DNA of 37,718 nucleotides from NCBI RefSeq assembly GCF_005886535.1, contig NZ_PNDS01000016.1, positions 1 through 37,718 of the forward strand. The letters run 5' to 3'. Of the stretch, positions 35,675-37,718 are shown piece by piece. The stretch is from Pseudoalteromonas sp. S2755. GTDB lineage: Bacteria > Pseudomonadota > Gammaproteobacteria > Enterobacterales > Alteromonadaceae. The notes under the pieces were generated by a model that was not told where the DNA came from, searched no databases, and saw nothing but the letters and a program-made list of their open reading frames with translations. Position numbers and translations under genes: made by a program. The first letter of the stretch is position 1. Each line of letters opens with the position of its first letter.

Positions 35675-36226
35675 TTAAATTGCATGATCATCAACTGCTT
35701 TTTGAAGAAGAGTAGCTAACTCAAAAATGAACTCCATGTCTTCAAAGTTCGATTCATAGCTTAATTCTCTTGAAGTAAGCCCTCGATGCGCAATTTGATG
35801 CCGAGATAATAAGATTCCATCAAGCCTTTCCTTTGCTTGAACACGTGAAAAATCATCAGTATCCCAACAAGTCGTAACTTTCGTTAATCCGAAAGCATCT
35901 TTAAGTAATTGGTCAATATTTTTTGTATTGGGAGTGTTAAACCTTTTCAGTTTATTTTCAACATTCTGAGCAAGTAAATCATCTAAAGGATGAGACCCGC
36001 TATAGGACTTGATGTCCGTAAATTTTCGACGCACGAGAGACTCAACAAAATCTTGCCAATACGCAACCAAATGAAACACGTAAGTTTGGTTTAGATATCT
36101 AATTTAGCTGTCAAACTTGCGTGTTGTTTCGATGTTCAAATCATTTTGAATATGCTGTACGTACTTTAACCTCACTAACTGGCGGCTAAACATTTGTAAC
36201 GGAGACTTTCTTAAATCAACTTTCAT
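35675..36226 (-). pseudogene. HEPN ribonuclease-like (MAE_28990-type) cassette gene with one internal stop
   Basis: From ATG 36226 the frame reads 40 residues (MKVDLRKSPLQMFSRQ to RKFDS), meets TAA at 36106-36104, and continues in the same frame (IRYLNQTYVFHLVAYWQDFVESL) to the stop at 35675, 183 residues in all. The second part alone is open from a GTG at 36079 (134 aa). The AYWQDFVESLV helix and the C-terminal RHQIAHRG (R-x4-H, R93/H98 of the 134-aa part) are hallmarks of MAE_28990/MAE_18760-type HEPN nucleases, which cut RNA in toxin or phage-defence roles. It starts 25 bp after the attC-like site, as expected of a cassette. It is either a nonsense-inactivated gene or one using readthrough; an N-terminally shortened product would lack the first HEPN helix. 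Confidence 0.72.
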
Positions 36227-36250
36227 TTAAAACCTGCAGAATGCAATGGC

Positions 36251-36360
36251 GGCTAACGCCGTGCTCAGCCGACGCCGGAATGGAGCCGCTTTGTGATAGC
36301 GTAGCGTACATCACAAAGCGAGCGGAGTGTAGGTGGTCGGATGAAGCACTTTGTTATTCG
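36251..36360 (-). other. attC-like recombination site of an integron cassette
   Basis: On the minus strand the site opens TAACAAAG and closes GGCGTTAGCC; TAAC and GTTA pair. Next inward, GTGCTTCATCCGAC pairs with GTCGGCTGAGCAC with one unpaired T and one mismatch, the extrahelical-base pattern of attC. The centre folds by a perfect 11-bp stem CGCTTTGTGAT / ATCACAAAGCG. The length of 110 bp is like Vibrio/Shewanella sites. It directly follows the stop codon of the 36365 gene and precedes the HEPN gene, as expected between two cassettes. Confidence 0.78.
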
Positions 36361-36364
36361 AATA

Positions 36365-36655
36365 TTAGGGCTCTACTAGCACCAGATAAGGTTCACTTTC
36401 TACTTTAGAGTATGTGCCTGGACCAATCTTGAGTGTCTCGAACTTAGGGCTGCTGTCACTATCAATGAAATTGACCTCAATCCATAATTCGCCAAACTCA
36501 TCTATTTGCCAGACTTTCCAAAGATACCTAGTCTCGATCAACTTAGAATAAAGTTGCGCTGTACCCCAAAGGAAATCTTCAGGGTTATTAAGAGCATTCT
36601 TCAGGTCATCTGGAAGAGTATGGATATGAAGTAAATAATCTATAGTTTTCGACAT
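36365..36655 (-). CDS. Cassette-borne hypothetical protein
   Basis: A 96-aa soluble protein, MSKTIDYLLHIHTLPDDLKNAL onward, that I do not recognise. It is acidic, with strands around RYLWKVWQIDEFGELWIEVNFID (41-63, read in parts) and a conserved-looking ETLKIGPGTYSKVE (73-86). I take ATG 36655; a GTG at 36670 would start inside the transposon repeat. There is no Shine-Dalgarno, as the RAYT repeat begins 3 bp upstream and may have removed the original leader. Its stop codon is 4 bp from the attC-like site, so it is the gene of a mobile cassette. Orphan proteins of this size are the rule in such cassettes. Confidence 0.65.
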   Translation of the reverse strand: MSKTIDYLLHIHTLPDDLKNALNNPEDFLWGTAQLYSKLIETRYLWKVWQIDEFGELWIEVNFIDSDSSPKFETLKIGPGTYSKVESEPYLVLVEP

Positions 36656-36658
36656 TTT

Positions 36659-36717
36659 AATCGCTGACACCCACCACTAATTTGCGCTTAAATCGCTGAC
36701 ACCCACCACTAATTTGC
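36659..36717. repeat. Two tandem 27-bp repeats at the left end of the RAYT element
   Basis: The unit AATCGCTGACACCCACCA plus CTAATTTGC occurs at 36659-36685 and again, identical, at 36691-36717, with GCTTA between (period 32 bp). It lies about 60 bp before the transposase start and probably marks the element boundary or a transposase-binding site. Confidence 0.8.
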
Positions 36718-36778
36718 ACCTTCCAAAGATACTGCCTAAGCTTTAATTCTGTACTCAAAGGACTGAGGAAACTGAACT

Positions 36779-37718
36779 ATGGCAACTGCCCGTAAAAGAC
36801 AAATCAGTTTAACCGACACCAAATACTATCACTGTATCTCCCGTTGCGTAAGGCGTGCGTTTCTGTGCGGTGAAGATAAATTTACTGGAAAATCATACGA
36901 ACACCGCCGGGATTGGGTTGAAGAGAAACTATTGATGTTGGGATCTGTGTTTTGTATTGATATCTGTGCTTATGCGGTGATGAGTAATCACACTCACATT
37001 GTTTTATATGTTGATGATAAAAAGGCTAGGCGCCTGTCGGATAAAGCAGTTGTGATACGGTGGCACAAGCTGTTTAAAGGTAATTGGGTAAGCCAAAAAT
37101 TTATTGAAGGTGAGCCACTCAATGAATCGGAGCAATTGATACTCAATGAGCTAGTTGATAAGTACAAAGAAAGGCTCGCAGATATTAGCTGGTTTATGCG
37201 GGTACTCAACGAAGACATCGCCCGCCGAGCAAATAAAGAAGATAATTGTACAGGCCGTTTTTGGGAAGGACGATTCAAATCCCAAGCACTATTGGATGAA
37301 GCTGCACTGGCTGCCTGCCTCGCTTACGTAGACCTAAACCCAATTCGAGCCAAAATTACCACAACGCCTGAAACCTCAGACTACACCAGCATCAAAAAAC
37401 GCATCGACCATGCTAAACGGGGTAATCAGCCAAGAAGCCTACTACGCTTTGCTGGCAGCCCACGAAAACATATGCCAAAAGGATTGCCTTTCGAGCTCAA
37501 ATCCTATAATGAGTTGGTTGAACTCACAGGCCAATGTATTCGCGCCGACAAACGAGGCTATATCTTTGAGTCACAACCCATACTCACTCGACTCAATATA
37601 GAGCCTGAAAACTGGATAAAACTCACTACGCAATTTTCTCGGGTATTCCACGGCGCGGTTGGAAGAGAGCGAACAATAACCGCTTACTGTGAAACACTCC
37701 AAAAACGACGACGGACAA
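36779..37718 (+). CDS. RAYT (REP-associated tyrosine transposase, Y1_Tnp), runs off the window
   Basis: An open frame of 313 codons from ATG 36779 to the window edge with no stop. Ribosome site GAGGA nine bases upstream. The HUH motif is His71-Thr-His73 in SNHTHIVLYV, and the nucleophile is Tyr183 in AYVDLNPIRAKI, both standard for Y1 single-strand transposases. FWEGRFKSQ (about 163-171) is a further family block. A long C-terminal extension (LLRFAGSPRKHMPKGLPFEL onward) marks the large marine gammaproteobacterial type. The last visible residues match the decayed copy at 35.3-35.5 kb, which suggests about 45 residues are missing beyond the edge. Confidence 0.9.
   Translation, partial: MATARKRQISLTDTKYYHCISRCVRRAFLCGEDKFTGKSYEHRRDWVEEKLLMLGSVFCIDICAYAVMSNHTHIVLYVDDKKARRLSDKAVVIRWHKLFKGNWVSQKFIEGEPLNESEQLILNELVDKYKERLADISWFMRVLNEDIARRANKEDNCTGRFWEGRFKSQALLDEAALAACLAYVDLNPIRAKITTTPETSDYTSIKKRIDHAKRGNQPRSLLRFAGSPRKHMPKGLPFELKSYNELVELTGQCIRADKRGYIFESQPILTRLNIEPENWIKLTTQFSRVFHGAVGRERTITAYCETLQKRRRT

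Noticed and set aside
36365..36670. Longer start (GTG 36670) for the cassette hypothetical gene
   Set aside because: The first five codons lie in the RAYT-associated repeat; ATG 36655 is the more natural start.
36659..36717. CRISPR array
   Set aside because: Only two repeat units with a 5-bp spacer, no cas genes, and the unit abuts a RAYT transposase gene.
37410..37601. 63-aa plus-strand frame inside the RAYT gene
   Set aside because: The transposase is open in a different frame across the whole stretch, with family-like sequence that also matches the decayed copy.

Overview
The window reads as chromosome of a marine gammaproteobacterium of the Alteromonadales, most likely Pseudoalteromonas. 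The evidence is two exported metalloproteases each ending in a pair of PPC domains, a DUF2986 small protein, a general porin, AT-rich intergenic DNA, and integron-cassette and RAYT material at the right end. No rRNA, tRNA or CRISPR array was seen.

Layout. 0.1-0.5 kb: two tiny conserved genes (DUF1737, DUF2986). 0.7-2.1 kb: a coniferyl-type aldehyde dehydrogenase. 2.2-7.9 kb: a C4-dicarboxylate circuit, in which a DctB-like kinase and DctD-like sigma-54 activator precede a porin plus DASS transporter; a sigma-54 promoter and a 24-bp palindromic activator site lie in the gap. 8.0-12.2 kb: two secreted peptidases (M28 aminopeptidase, M4 vibriolysin-like), both with 2 x PPC. 12.7-18.7 kb: a membrane protein with a hemerythrin, then TauE/SafE exporter, pirin, LysR regulator, CPA2 antiporter and GNAT. 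18.9-21.2 kb: feoAB. 21.4-22.4 kb: a broken LacI-type regulator. 22.4-26.3 kb: an unrecognised exported protein, then arsR-GAPDH-arsJ for arsenate resistance. 26.6-29.8 kb: a small exported protein, a Fur-box-associated candidate sRNA, a DMT transporter, a DUF6176-like protein and a bile-acid-symporter-family protein. 29.8-35.1 kb: a long minus-strand operon: KdpD/KdpE-like two-component system, ktrA, ktrB, S66 peptidase-like protein, GNAT. 35.2-37.7 kb: mobile DNA. Two same-direction RAYT transposase copies (one decayed, one open to the window edge) flank two integron-type cassettes, one carrying a HEPN ribonuclease-like gene with an internal stop.

The most interesting signals lie outside the obvious genes: (1) a 16/19 Fur box followed by a stand-alone minus-strand terminator at 27.2-27.3 kb, the architecture of an iron-responsive sRNA; (2) an orphan plus-strand terminator preceded by a hairpin displaying an anti-Shine-Dalgarno loop at 18.7-18.8 kb; (3) an attC-like site with cassettes trapped between RAYT copies; (4) the legible DctBD enhancer/sigma-54 architecture; (5) two interlocking perfect stems directly after the dicarboxylate transporter gene.

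All functional calls come from reading motifs and gene order; no database search was run.
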